From contig KV419410.1 of NCBI GenBank assembly GCA_001630475.1, forward strand, positions 62,001 through 126,000: DNA of 64,000 nt. The letters run 5' to 3'. The DNA comes from Sistotremastrum niveocremeum HHB9708 (Eukaryota > Basidiomycota > Agaricomycetes > Sistotremastrales > Sistotremastraceae). Made by a program: the position numbers and the translations under genes. Shown in pieces: positions 1 to 11,528 of this stretch. The notes below the pieces were generated by a model. The model was not told the DNA's origin. It did not search any database and worked only from the letters and a program-made list of their open reading frames with translations. How positions within the stretch are numbered: position 1 is the first letter of the stretch; each line of letters begins with the position of its first letter.

Positions 1-2036
1 CTACAAATTTTATCAATTGATGTATGCGCGGCGATAAGAAATCAGGGACTTACTGGTGTCTGGATCAGAGTCTCCAAGCCAAAATACGTCGTTGGGGTCT
101 TGGCTGCGAGGCCTGAAATCCAAGCGACGACGGAGAGGGTCCGACCTAGCCACTCGAAGTGACAAGCGGACGGCCTTGATGAGGACGTTCATGTCGTTCG
201 GCTCCGCAAAATAACTGCCACCATCAATGTCAGTGAATACGACCACTGTAGACGTCGAGGAGAAACTTACTTGGCATCCATAATGGGCGACGAGAATGGA
301 TCCGAGGACGCGAGTGTGACCTTTCCTCGACTAACAGGTCGTAAAAGAGTAGGTGCCTGGAGCGGTGTCAGAACAGAATATGGAAAGACAGTTGAATACG
401 AACTAAAGATATGACCTCGGTTCCGGGAGGTGCTGGCTGGAATCCGTGGTCGATAAAGGCCATCGGAGCCCACAAAATCTCGATGTCGGGAGCGCCAGGG
501 CCGGATGCTACATCTTGTGTTGCGATACCGAGAGAAGCTTCTGATCCATAAGGAAGGGATTCGTCGTCGCTTCGAACGAACGCCGCTCCGGCACCAACGA
601 GAGCACCTAACATGCCACCTCCAGTCGCCAGCCATCGAACAAGAGGGATCAAAGATCCGAGAGGTGTGCCGAGGTAGTCGAGAGATGTCTTAGGTACAGC
701 GCGGAAGGGTATAGCACCAGACATGATGTGCTAAGAAAGGCGACTTAGAAGCGGCAAAAATATCAAAGAAAACACGTACGTCCATCAAATTATAGCCAAG
801 CTGTGGGATATCTCTAATTACTGGGATTCCATGTCTCTTCAGTTCTGACTCGGGTCCAAGCCCAGAAAGCTTCAGAATCTGAGGGGTGTTGATAGCGCCT
901 GCTGACACGATAACCTCTCGCCCAGCGAAAACTACGAATCGCTCGGGGCCTGCTGGTTTTCCTGCGCTCGGAGTATTGGCAAGCTCGACCCCGATGACCT
1001 TTGCGCTGTCCGTGGAGAATAGAAGTCTAGTGGTTGTTGCTTGAAGTACGATGCGAAGGTTCTTTCGAGATTTCTTGAGTAAGGGAGTAATATATGCAGT
1101 TGCGGCGGAGCTCCCTAGTATAATCAATGTCTGGTTTCGTTTCATCACAAGAAAAACCTTACTTTGTCCTCGAGCGTCAATAAAGCCAGGGAAGTGATTC
1201 GCTCCAAGTGTTCCGGCGGGGGTATTGAAGTCACTTGGAACGGAGTTATATCTCAGTTTGATGGACCAAGCAACAAACTTACGGGTTGTATGGCACGCCG
1301 ACCGCTTTGAAAGACTCCAGAACATCGTCGCACACTTTCTGAAGGAGATATTAGCGCATATATAGACCCGATTTAGAAGACTCACCGGTCGCGGAGGGTA
1401 TCCAGTATGCCACAGGCCGTCGGTACCTCTGTGCGAGGGGTTGATGTCAGCATGAAGAGCGTTCGACGTGTACTTTTCCGATTTTCGAAAGTACGGACGC
1501 ATAGTGGCGTACGACCAACCGGGAGCGTCGGTAGCCCATTGATCGAAATCTTGGGGAGCGGCGTGGTGGTACATCATGGCGTTAATGGAAGAGCAGCCTC
1601 CCAACATCTTCCCGCGAGGCCAGAAGAGCTTGCGTCCGTCGAGAGCTGCCTGAGGAGTAGTCTCATAGTTCCAGTCGTGTTGACCTCTAACACGTCTTAT
1701 TAGCAACACGATACGGCAGAAAGAAATAGGGGTCACTTGAAGAGTTTGCCGAACGTCAAAGGTATCTTGGAGAACAGTTCGTCTTTGTGGCTGAGGACGA
1801 GTCAGATGGTGTGTTGAAAGTTGGAAATGAAAGTACCTTTTGCCCGCTTCGACGAGCAGGACAGAAATTGAGGGGTCCTCGGACAGTCTGTTGGCAAGGA
1901 CGCATCCGGCAGTGCCTAAAGGTCATAAGCACGACGTTGGACGAGATGATGAGCAGCTACCTCCTCCTACGATGACATAATCGAATTGCCTGTGAGAGAC
2001 AGTGGAAACGTTTACGAGGGTAGAATCTGAGCCCAT
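1..2036 (-). CDS. GMC family FAD-dependent oxidoreductase (3' part outside window)
   Basis: Glucose-methanol-choline (GMC) oxidoreductase, an FAD enzyme oxidising alcohols, aldehydes or sugars; the substrate cannot be told. The ATG at 2036 starts MGSDSTLVNV and runs into the FAD-binding segment FDYVIVGGG, which is completed as TAGCVLANRLSED after a 45-nt intron at about 1916-1960. GMC signature 1 lies in PRGKMLGGCSSINAMMYHH and signature 2 in SAGAINTPQILKLSGLGP. NLMD is joined to HIMSGAIPF across an intron near 732-780, as in the family's NLxDH. The N-terminus shows no signal peptide, so an intracellular enzyme is likely, unlike secreted aryl-alcohol oxidases. The C-terminal catalytic His/Asn region is missing only because the window ends: bases 1 to about 53 read as an intron whose acceptor coincides with the edge. 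It is divergent from the DUF6534 gene. Family call is firm, subfamily open. Confidence 0.93.
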
Positions 2037-2443
2037 GTCGTGGTGGTAGTAAATCAAGAAAGAGTGGGTTTCCGAGAAGAGCGGATGTCGTATTTGTATT
2101 CATGATCAGCGCTGTCACGCTTTTGACAGGCCGGCACAGGCAGAAATGCACTCTCCAAATCGAGACAGTCAACATGCTCAGGGTCAAAGGACGCGATCGC
2201 TGGGGCTTTGATCGGCTATCGTGCGGTCTTCGCGAAAATGGATCCGCATATTCGTACTCCGACCGCCCTTTGACGAGTGCTTCTTTCTCCCGCATATTCC
2301 CACGACTTGAACTCGATGTCAAGCAAATGCATATTTGCACCTTTCACATCCATATATGCACTCCACATATAAGCATGTCTTTTTTCAACTCCGTAGTCAC
2401 GTCGCCCCTACTTTTGCCCCCCCCCTCTCTACTCCCTACTCCT
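2037..2443. promoter_or_regulatory. shared intergenic region between two divergent genes
   Basis: About 400 bp separate the start codons of the GMC oxidoreductase (leftwards) and the DUF6534 gene (rightwards), so both promoters must lie here or overlap. A C-rich run at about 2416-2425 and CT-rich tracts just before the second gene look like a fungal pyrimidine-rich transcription start region. No specific operator is recognised. Confidence 0.4.
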
Positions 2444-4214
2444 ATGGACGCCGCCGCTCCAGTCATACCCAAGCTCGACAACACCTTTGGTGCCCTGCTC
2501 GTGGGCATCATTGTCGCCGCATTGCAAGTCATTGTCTGGTCCAGATAGAAAATAGCGCTAACGTGCTCCCTCTAGTCTTGAAGGTGTCTTGACGCTGCAG
2601 TGGTTAGCCCCTTTTTTTTTACTTTGTCCCAGCTCGCGCAACCGACCTTCTCTTTAGCTACGTCTATTTTACGACCTTCAAGAATGATCGGGTCTATCTC
2701 AAGTATCTTGTATTCGCCGTCTGGGTCCTCGACTTTATCCACTTCGTTGTGATCTGTCGCATGCAATATCACTATGTCATCACGTTCGTATTTTTATCTT
2801 CTTTCGATGTTATGCCATCGTAATCCTTTGGTCATCAGAAATTTCGGCAACTTGGAAGCACTCGGCGTTGCCCACTGGACATTCGATGTTGCCGTACTGC
2901 TCACCGTAAGCCATCTTTTCCTGTTTTATCAGCCGCACTAACGAGGAGAAAACCAGTCGGTTATTGCATTCATTATCCAGATGTACTTCGTATGGCGAGC
3001 TTGGATTTGTTCGTACTCTCATATCTCTCGAATTGTTCCCAGGATTAACGCCTTGACAGTTACCAAAGCCCCCGTCTTGGCGGCGTTCATCTTCCTCCTG
3101 TCGCTCCTCTGTTTAGGTACGTCCACTGTATCGTGTCTGTATGCGCACCAATAACTCATTCATTATCTCCAGGAACCGGTCTTGGTATGTATTCAGGGCT
3201 CATATGTCCGCTGCCCTCACTCACAGAGTCCGACAGCCTGCAGCGCAGAAACGTGAGCATTTCTTATCTCCGCTGTTTTGCTGTCCTCAGCTGAGGTGTC
3301 ATAGATTCCTCCTGGTAGACTTCGCTAAGTTTATCAAGTATCGTGTTAGTACCTGGCCCGTATTTTCATGGCGCTTCGAACTTATCGTTTGCAATCAGTG
3401 GCTGGTTGGTCTTTGGCTCGGGTCTTCTGCCGCTTGTGATGTGTTAGTGGCGGGATCACTGTGCTACACGCTCTGGAATAGTCGCACGGGCTTCCGAACG
3501 TATGTGAAATAGTCTTTCTCAATCCTGCAGGATCTGATAAAAGGGGACAGCACCGACGGCATCTTGACCAGACTTATTGTGTGGACCTTGAATACGGGTC
3601 TCTTGACCAGGCGAGCTTCGCCATGCTGTTGGGATATCTAAACGGCTTACGTTTGATAGTGCTATCGCCATCGTGGATACTGTATGCGTGAGTCTCGTTC
3701 TATTTTCTACCATTCCAGGAAGTCAATCTCACGTTGCGTCTTCACAGTTCACAACAATGGATAATCTCATCCACTTCGCTTTCAACGTCACACTCGGGAA
3801 GCTCTACGCAAACATGTTCGTCGCGACTTTGAATCAGAGGACGCGCTCCCGGGCGTACGACAATACTACGAACTCGGCGAATTTCGGCAACACTTGGCAT
3901 GGTCGGGATGTAGGTTCTATGAATCTATCATTCGAATACGTCCTAACTCGTTCATGCAGCGTTTCAACCAACAGTCCGGCGTTCAGATTACGACAGTCAA
4001 GGAGACAATCTCTTCCCCGCCCATTCTGGAAGAAGAGGCCAAATACGCCATGCGATTACAGACGCTCTCTCCGGAAAACAAGACCCCTGCTCGTACTGTC
4101 AATTTACCTACTTCTGAAAGCAACGACGATGATACCAAGAGTGTACGGACCGCTTACGGTGATGGTAAACCAGCCGGAATCCCACCCTTCTTAGACAATG
4201 GGGATTACTGCTAG
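2444..4214 (+). CDS. DUF6534 family multi-pass membrane protein
   Basis: Seven-helix membrane protein of the DUF6534 family, which is greatly expanded in Agaricomycetes and has no settled function; a GPCR-like topology has been suggested. Recognised from PKLDNTFGALLVG at the start, LKYLVFAVWVLDFIHF in helix 2, NFGNLEALGVAHWTFDVAVL, then SRTGFRT, IVWTLNTGLLT and the closing FNVTLGKLYANMFVATLNQR. The reading is split by many short introns. The first, at 2524-2575, appears to be a GC-AG intron (donor gcaagt): only that join gives VAAFLEGVLTLQ, which matches the family. The soluble C-terminal tail is Ser/Thr rich and ends at 4214. An in-frame ATG at 2375 would add 23 residues; I prefer 2444 because family members have short N-termini and the stretch between is a low-complexity pyrimidine tract. 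Exact middle exons around 3120-3340 are uncertain. Confidence 0.88.
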
Positions 4215-4912
4215 ATCCATGAATCGGCGAAAATGTATAGCGAGTGTTCGAGTCGAGAAGAAAGTCATGGCCTCTGTTGATTTCGGGCTTTACAGGTTGA
4301 TTCGAGATTTCTTCTTCAAAATTCTCAGTTTCGTATTGCGCTGCGCGTGTTGTTTGTAAATGTAGTCTTTGTAAAACGCCGTCAACTGGCATTCTGGTTT
4401 TCATTATAGCATACAAGATAAATTACCTGCGCTTTGATTGATAGTAGGACTGGAACGAACATGACTTGACAGAAAAGTAAATTTATCAATTGAAACTTAG
4501 GCTTTGAAGGCGTTCCTGACGATAGCATGTTCCTGGATTTCGAATTTAGATATACATCGAAAATTCACGTTATCGCCACTTCGCATGCCAATGTTCAAAA
4601 AATGGTCCAGAACGAAAAAAATCCGCCGTGTGGGTCCAGGTGGGGCATGAGTTCGTCACAAGGAGTGACCGGGAGTTGACGAGAAGAATGATATCACGGT
4701 CACGTGTGACGAGACCCGCGCTCCGTGTGGTCTTGTTTGGTTCCTCCAGTTGACTTTGTTCCCGGCTTTGCCTTCCCCCTTCTCCTCAGCCTGTGCCATC
4801 ACCTATTCCTTTGAACGTCGTTCTTGACGTTGCACGAAGCTTTCTTCCACTCCTTCATCCTTCTTGTGCTATAGCCAACCGTTATACATAGGCCTTTCAA
4901 CGAACTCGACCA
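4215..4912. promoter_or_regulatory. intergenic region and cyclin promoter
   Basis: No gene seen. The left part is the 3' region of the DUF6534 gene. The right part precedes the cyclin and is pyrimidine rich from about 4750 to 4850. A CACGTG E-box core sits at 4701-4706, roughly 210 bp before the cyclin ATG; its use is only a guess. Confidence 0.35.
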
Positions 4913-6778
4913 ATGGCACATAACCTCACTCGAGTACGTGGCAGTGTCACTGCTGTGGCTCTATCTAATCGTGCGGACCTTAGCAAACTATGCAGAGGTC
5001 TCGCGCGGGCCCGCAACGAGTCAAAGTCAACGATGAAAATGCGGTTATAGCGACCAAGAACATGCGGACCACTAAACTAGTCGGAGCCCCTGTAGCTACG
5101 ACGGCGTTCTCATTAGGCGGCGCCCAAAGAGTACCTGCTGCCTCCAAATTGGCTGGTGCAAGAGCAGCGCTTGGCGAAATCACTGCCAAAGCCAACAGCA
5201 ACAAGGTATGTATAACGCCGACTCCCACAACATGTCTGATATATTGTCCATCTATGCAGAACATCCTCAGCGCATTGAGTCAAGGCAAAGCAAATCCAGA
5301 GCCGTCCAAGCTGAAACAACCCCGCCCCCTCTCCTTACAGAACTCCGGCGCCCAACGCGTTCCTGTTGCCAATGCCCGTGGGCCTTCCAGATCGTCGCGC
5401 GATCGTTCTAGTACGCTCAGCGTCCCGGTCACTCGCTCTAGCATGAGATTCCCAGAAACTCTGCTGCCTTCGGAGGTCGAAGAAGAGGAGCAGCTAGACT
5501 TGGAATTGGAGGCCGACGACGATATTGCCCTTGTAGACCCGCCAGCAACCTCTGAAGCCGGGGAAGTCGAGGACCTCTTAGACGAACGTTTAATCTTGGA
5601 GGATGACGAGGTGGCCTACGAGGAAGTCGAAGACATTATCCCGACGAAGCAACAACAGCCGAGGGAGATTGTCCAAGAACCCGAAGAGGTCGCCATGGAC
5701 TTAGGGCCATGGCCTCAGATCCCCAGAGCCCAGGCAGATGCTTGTGCGAAGCGCGTTGCCGAGATCCAGAGCACCTTTCACGACGAGGTTGATATGTGGG
5801 ATACCACCATGGTCTCAGAGTATGCCGACGAGATTCTGCAATACATGGGCGAACTGGAAGTGCAAACCATGCCAAACCCCGACTATCTCGATACCCAAGC
5901 AGAGTTGACTGTGTAAGGTGTTTCTTTGCTTTTCGAGAATTCGCATTGACTTGGGCAATAGAAATATGCGCTTCAAGTTAGTTGACTGGATAGCCCAGGT
6001 GCATATGCGGTACCACTTGCTCCCCGAAACTCTTTGGATCGCCGTCAATATCATGGACCGCTTCCTGTCGAAACGTGCCGTCTCGCTCGAGAAGGTTCAG
6101 CTGGTTGGCATGACTGCACTCTTCATCGCAGCAAAGTATGAAGAGATCATTGCGCCTTCGTAAGTCTGTCATCGCACTGTTGAGATGACCTACTTCAACT
6201 CCTTCGCAGCGTCGAAGAGTTCGTCTGGATTTCCGATAAAGCGTTCAGTCGTGAAGAGATCCTGAAAGGAGAACGGATAGTTCTCCAAACCCTCGACTTC
6301 CGCGTTTCCTCCTATTGTTCACCTTATACCTGGGTGAGAAGAATATCCAAAGCCGACGACTACGACCTACAGACACGAACATTATCCAAATTCTTGATTG
6401 AATGTACATTGCTTGATCACCGATTCCTCCGCGCCAAACCCAGCTTGATCGCTGCTCTTGGCATGTATAGCGCTCGAAAGATCCTAGGTGGCGACTGGGT
6501 AAGCACCTCCGCTCATAATGTGAAGTACGCGACGGCTAACACCGGTCTAGGACGCACCTTTCATCTTCTACTCGGGCTTCACCGCTGAAGAGCTTGACCC
6601 CGGTCACATCTTTCTCTTAGAGAAGCTCGTTGACGAGAACTTCGCTCAATGTAGCATATGCCTAAAATACGCCAGCAAGAAGTTCTTGAAGGCATCCCTA
6701 TTCGCCATTGATTGGGCGAAGAACAACTACACCACCCTGACCCAGCCCGGCGTTGAACAAAAGATGTTGATGACATAA
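4913..6778 (+). CDS. B-type (G2/mitotic) cyclin
   Basis: Mitotic cyclin that activates the cyclin-dependent kinase Cdc2/Cdk1 for G2/M. A short first exon encodes MAHNLTR and joins RSRAGPQRVKVNDENAV. Near residue 55 GARAALGEITAKAN gives a good destruction box (RxxLGxI), the APC/C degradation signal. An acidic, low-complexity linker follows. The cyclin box begins at MRFKLVDWIAQVHMRYHLL and continues through LPETLWIAVNIMDRFLS and LVGMTALFIAAKYEEI, all diagnostic of B-type cyclins. The C-terminal cyclin fold contains FLIECTLLDHRFL and the protein ends KNNYTTLTQPGVEQKMLMT. Total length is about 530 residues over six exons. Introns near 4934-4992, 5207-5260, 5916-5960, 6162-6209 and 6499-6551 are all GT-AG. 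Family certain; which of the fungal B-cyclins it is cannot be settled here. Confidence 0.96.
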
Positions 6779-8036
6779 CACGAAGCATTGCATCTGGTCC
6801 TTTCTGCTTTTCGATTCCCTTCTCTCGCACATATTATGCTATCGTATACGCAACCTTTCCACTCTCCATTTGTCTCGCACTGCATATCTATTGTCTTGTC
6901 AATCTCGCAATGTTTCATTACGCCTATGCCAAACTAAGATTTTTCTTATGTTTCAAATTTCAACTCGCCGTTGTGTTGACTATTGAGGGTGTGATCAAGC
7001 TTTTTGGTCCACTCAATACCTCATTACTTCGATCATGGCAACTGAGAGAGATAACCCAAGAGCACTGGAGTCACTCACAGCAGAATAGAGACACGCTAAA
7101 TCTGCAGAGTGTTCAAAGGAATAAATGGCTTTTCACGCTGTATTATTCGCTGCTCATTACAAACTGATCGCATAAGTCAATAGACAAAACGTAAAGAAGC
7201 TACGGGCGGTGTTCTCAGCTGAAGAAAGTGCCGCTTTCGATAGACTGCCAGAGTAGGAAGACAGTTCCAGATATGTCTAGACTAACATTTCGGGGCTTTC
7301 AAGTGACGGGACTTTGGAACCGAGTCTGAGATATATTGCTTCGGCAAAGTGAGAGCCCCTTTTCAGGTGAGAGTATACTGGGACATCTTCGGGCATCCCA
7401 GTGGATGGACATAGTATATCTCAAGGAGGGTCGATCAGGGGCTTCATCTAAGGCGAGATGAGTTGAATGAGGGTTGATCTAGTGCCAGCATAGCAAGCAG
7501 CCACATGACAGGTACAAGCGCACAGCAGGCGCCGAACGAGAAGCCCAGAGAGCCAAGCAAGGAATGACGACTCTTCTGACAGTCGAGCCTGTGGGCAACG
7601 AACGACGGGTGTGAGGATCAACGTTCAAGAGGCAGAGTTCTCCCTGTATCAGCAATAGAAACAACAGCAAGCCTTGGAAGAAACTTAAGCAGCCTTCCCA
7701 GGAGAAGAGGCGTGACTGTTCGTTGTATGTAAGGAGAGCAAGAGCGCAATCGTGTGGGAATGCCGATTCATCTTGAAAATGGCGGATTTTTTGAGCGCGT
7801 TTTCTGCACGAGCGACGGTGACGAGGCATGATGGATGGCCACGGAAGCAAGTAGTGTATTGATAGACGAGATCTGGTCTGAGAATTGGAGGCCGCCGGTT
7901 GCAACGATAAATGTAGAAAGTGGACAAACAAGAAGCAAACAGAGCGGAGTACGAACTCATACAACGACGAGGCCTCTTCGAACGAGGGACGCTCCCTTTC
8001 CTCGCTCCCCAAACGCGCCGTTCGTCCCCGCCCTCA
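6779..8036. other. long intergenic region
   Basis: The first few hundred bases are the AT-richer 3' region of the cyclin. The rest is upstream sequence of the Zn2Cys6 factor. Short open frames exist on both strands, but none begins with a supported ATG or resembles a known protein. The frame ending in the TF's first exon is open leftwards to about 7920 without any further ATG, which fixes that gene's start at 8037. Confidence 0.5.
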
Positions 8037-11000
8037 ATGGCTCACCTCCTTCCGCACCAGAACATGGCCGACATGGGACATGGTCCACCCCCCATAAATC
8101 CCGACCTTGCGATGGAACAAATGCAACAACAGCAAATGAATCAGGTTCCCCCTGCGCAACCCAGGAAAAGAAAAAAGGCCGGTGATGGCGAGCACCATGG
8201 ACCTGCAGAACCTCGCCGTTTGAGACGGTCTCATGAAGCTTGTGCGCGCTGCAGGAGTAAGAAGATAAAGGTATGTCGGTCTTTCCCGTCGGTGTCGTCC
8301 GAGCCTGCCTCTGCGGCAAACTCCTCGTCCACCGACACTTGCTGACCCCGCTCCTAGTGCGACTCTAAACACCCACGATGTTCGGCCTGTGCTGCTGCAG
8401 GCGTTCCCTGCCACCAAGAAGACCGTCATCGTCAGACTCTTACTCCTCGTGGCCACACTGAGAAGATAGAGCGCCAGCTGGCACAGTGCGAGGCCCTGCT
8501 CAAGCGTCGTATCGAAGGCTTTGATTTGAATAATCTCGAAGAAATATGTGCTGCTGAAGGTATCGATGCTGATCCTTCTCATCTGATGCACCAGTTTGGC
8601 TTCGCTCCGGGTAGGTAATTTTCTGAATGTCTTACCTGAGCGGCTCTGACTACGTACAGCAGGTGGTCCTATGGCGGGACCACCAATGTCTCCGTCAGAT
8701 CCCAAGGGATATCCTTATCCTCCTCCTCCCGGTTATGGATCTTTGCCATTCCCATTACCGCATCTTGGGCCCTATGGGATGCCCCCCAATGGACCCCCTT
8801 ATCCCCCGCACATGCCGCCTGGCTTCATGCCCCATATCCATCCTGCCTTTCAACAACATATGGAGGCTCATCCTCCTGACCCTGAGCGCCCTCCTTCATC
8901 GGGAACATCTGTTGAGATCAAGGGACAAGACCCCCAAGCGAATGACATGTCAACAACAGAAGCTCTGGCAAAGAGTTTCGGCGTTTCTTCCGCCATTATG
9001 GACGATATGAGACTAGGTAAGGTGGTCCGACTTCGTCCCTCCTGCGTCACCCTAATCATCTGTCTATAGAACCCGGGAACACCCATAACGACCGCGAAGA
9101 TCTCGCAGTTGGAAGTGGTGCTCTTACCTCAGGACGCGATAGAAACGGCATGCCAGATCCCACCTCGGTCAACTTCGCCAACTGGATTCAAGTCACTCTG
9201 AAAACAGGACAAGTGCCTAAACCCGAGATCAATATCTGGCTTCCTCGCGATCGCCCTATGCTGAATCACATCATCGGAGTATACTTCGAGCGCCTCAATA
9301 AGCACCGGCCTGTCTTCACGCGTGATGATTTCGTCCAGAATGTCAGCGCTCTTTATGAGTCTAGAGTCCAGTATGAGCCAGGATTTATCTGCAGCTTGTA
9401 TATCATACTTGCTCTGGGCACCTTGTCCGAACTGAGTCACGTCGCCGCCGCCACCGACGAGATCGAAGTTCGACCAGGCACTATTCCAAAAAAGCTTCTG
9501 CCTCAGGGTTGGCCCGAGCACACCGAGTTCTTCGACTTGTCTCTCGTTGTCAAGGCAGACCTTAGGATCACGGTATCTAGTTTGCAAGCGCTAATCCTCC
9601 TGCATTGGTATCTCTACACCGAGGTGAGCGTTTCCTCGTACGCACTGCGAGCGAGATCTGAACTTCTGTCATAGCGTCAGGGTCGATCTCTTTGGCGTTT
9701 GGTTGGCCATCTCGTACGGCTTTCAGTTGAACTTGGCTTGCATCATGATCCTACCGCTCAAGGTCAAACATTCGACGAAGCAGAGTGTGCTTTACGCATA
9801 CGTTTGTGGGGCATTGTCATGATTCACGATCGCGGTACATCTATTCTCTTGGGTCGACCTCTCGCCATTTCGCCGTCGGATTCCAATACGCCGAGACCTC
9901 AGCGAAAGAAGAATGCCAGCATCTTCTCTGACCACTTTGCGTATTCTGCTCCTATTGTCGATATCCAGGCCGATATCATCAACTCCTTGTATGGTCCCAC
10001 AAAGCTCAACCCAGATACTATCATGCGTCATGCAAGAAGGATCATCAAGAGCATGGTGGAATTCAGACGCCAGTTGCCAGAGAACTACGGACCGTTCTTC
10101 GGTGGCACGCAGAATTGGCCTTTGGAGAAGAAGATTAAACTTGTCGCGGAACTGGATGAGGATAACGGAATTACCATGCTCAAGTATTGGATCGCCAGGA
10201 TCCTTTTATTGCGCGTGCTGTTCAGTGCGAAGGAACTAACTTATGCCCAACGATATAGCGCTCTGGTGGATGGTATGTTTCCCTGGATTCGTGTGTACCC
10301 GCCTTGTCTGACCTATGCTGTAGCAATCGTGGCCGCGCACAATATTATAATTACTCACAATCAACTCATCAAGTTCCCCGACATTGCCTTCTTCGTCTCG
10401 CCCATTCCTATCCATATCGCTGCTATGGTTATTCTCTACGGTCACATGTCTAAAATCAATTGCTTGGATCGCCAGACCGCGCTGGAAGATGTATGGATGG
10501 CGCTGGATATGCTCCCTCGTCTTCGATGGCGTTGGGAGCGGAAGGATTTGAACGGAGAACACCCCCTCATCGCAAAACTTGCTGAGAAGGTGTTTGAGGT
10601 GACACTAAACCAAGCACGACCAATAAACCCTTCTATCCTGATATCAGAACCCGAATGGGAGTCGGAATCCAATCCTCATTCGCCCGTCCCTGGAAATGCC
10701 CCTCAGCCGGCCAGTTCCAGCAATCCCACCACTCCCACTGTTTTCAGTCGCGAACCCCACTATGTCCCAATTAACCACCGACCAGGTCCCTCGGGTACCT
10801 CTCCACAACACAACCAACAGTTCCCCGATCTCTCTCCACAATGGTTCTACCCCGACGCTACGTTCATCCCTGAAAAGACTGAGCATAGTCAGATGCCAGG
10901 GCTTGGTTATCTTATGCCTGTGCATCATAACATAGGCAGCATCGGTTGCGACCCCAGCAATGAAGCCTATTTGCAGGAAGAGCGTGATGAAGGGTCGAAT

Positions 11001-11153
11001 CCTCAGCAGATGAATCATTGGGTATCAATGGTATGTGTACTTTCCTTCGGCCAACGTTCGGACCCAAGCTAACATACCTTGGAAAATTAGATCGAGCAAA
11101 AGGGCTTAAGTGCTCTCATGTCAAGGGGTCCGAACGGATCCTCCATGTCTTAA
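8037..11153 (+). CDS. Zn2Cys6 fungal transcription factor
   Basis: Fungal-specific binuclear zinc-cluster regulator. A basic run, QPRKRKKAGDG, precedes the cluster, which reads CARCRSKKIK, an intron at about 8272-8357, then CDSKHPRCSACAAAGVPC: a perfect CX2CX6CX6CX2CX6C. A short coiled segment follows (KIERQLAQCEALLKRRI), as in dimerising Gal4-type factors. Next come a Pro/Met/Gly-rich linker and a fungal_trans middle homology region including YFERLNKHRPVFTRDDF, LHWYLYTE, LWRLVGHLVRLSVELGLH and LWGIVMIHDRGTSILLGRP. The C-terminal 150 residues are Pro/Ser/Asn rich, likely the activation region. The last exon after an intron at about 11030-11090 ends with GLSALMSRGPNGSSMS. About 900 residues. 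Target genes cannot be inferred; there is no adjacent metabolic cluster. Confidence 0.93.
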
Positions 11154-11528
11154 CTTAAGTATTTTCGTCTTCTCGCAAGGCCCTGTCTGTTGCAGTCTTG
11201 TTTAATTCTTTTAATGGCGCTCTGAAATTATGCTGCGGGACACTCATTGTTCACATTTGTACAGTATCCCGATTGAATGTATCTCGGTCTTATTTCCCCT
11301 GCGTTATACTGTGTCATAGTTATGAAAAGATCTTAAGAGGGCAGATTTGTCCGTATATATTCATGATGTGTCTGCTTTTATGACGCGGGATCGTCGAAGT
11401 AGCCGAAACAATGTTCAACATGCCGGCGTATGACGGAGCGCTAAGACGGTCTGCACGTTCATTCTCACTCACTGAGACCAGGCAAACGCGTCTCCTGATC
11501 CAACTGGCGACCAACAGTTTCATCTTGA
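11154..11528. other. intergenic region, TF 3' end to cwh43 start
   Basis: No gene is seen. An open frame beginning at 11411 continues in another frame past the cwh43 start, but its residues do not match the family, while the frame starting at 11529 does. Confidence 0.4.

Noticed and set aside
7479-8012. 177-codon minus-strand open frame before the Zn2Cys6 gene
   Set aside because: It has no ATG at its start, is rich in Leu/Cys/Ser without domains and overlaps the first exon of a certain gene.
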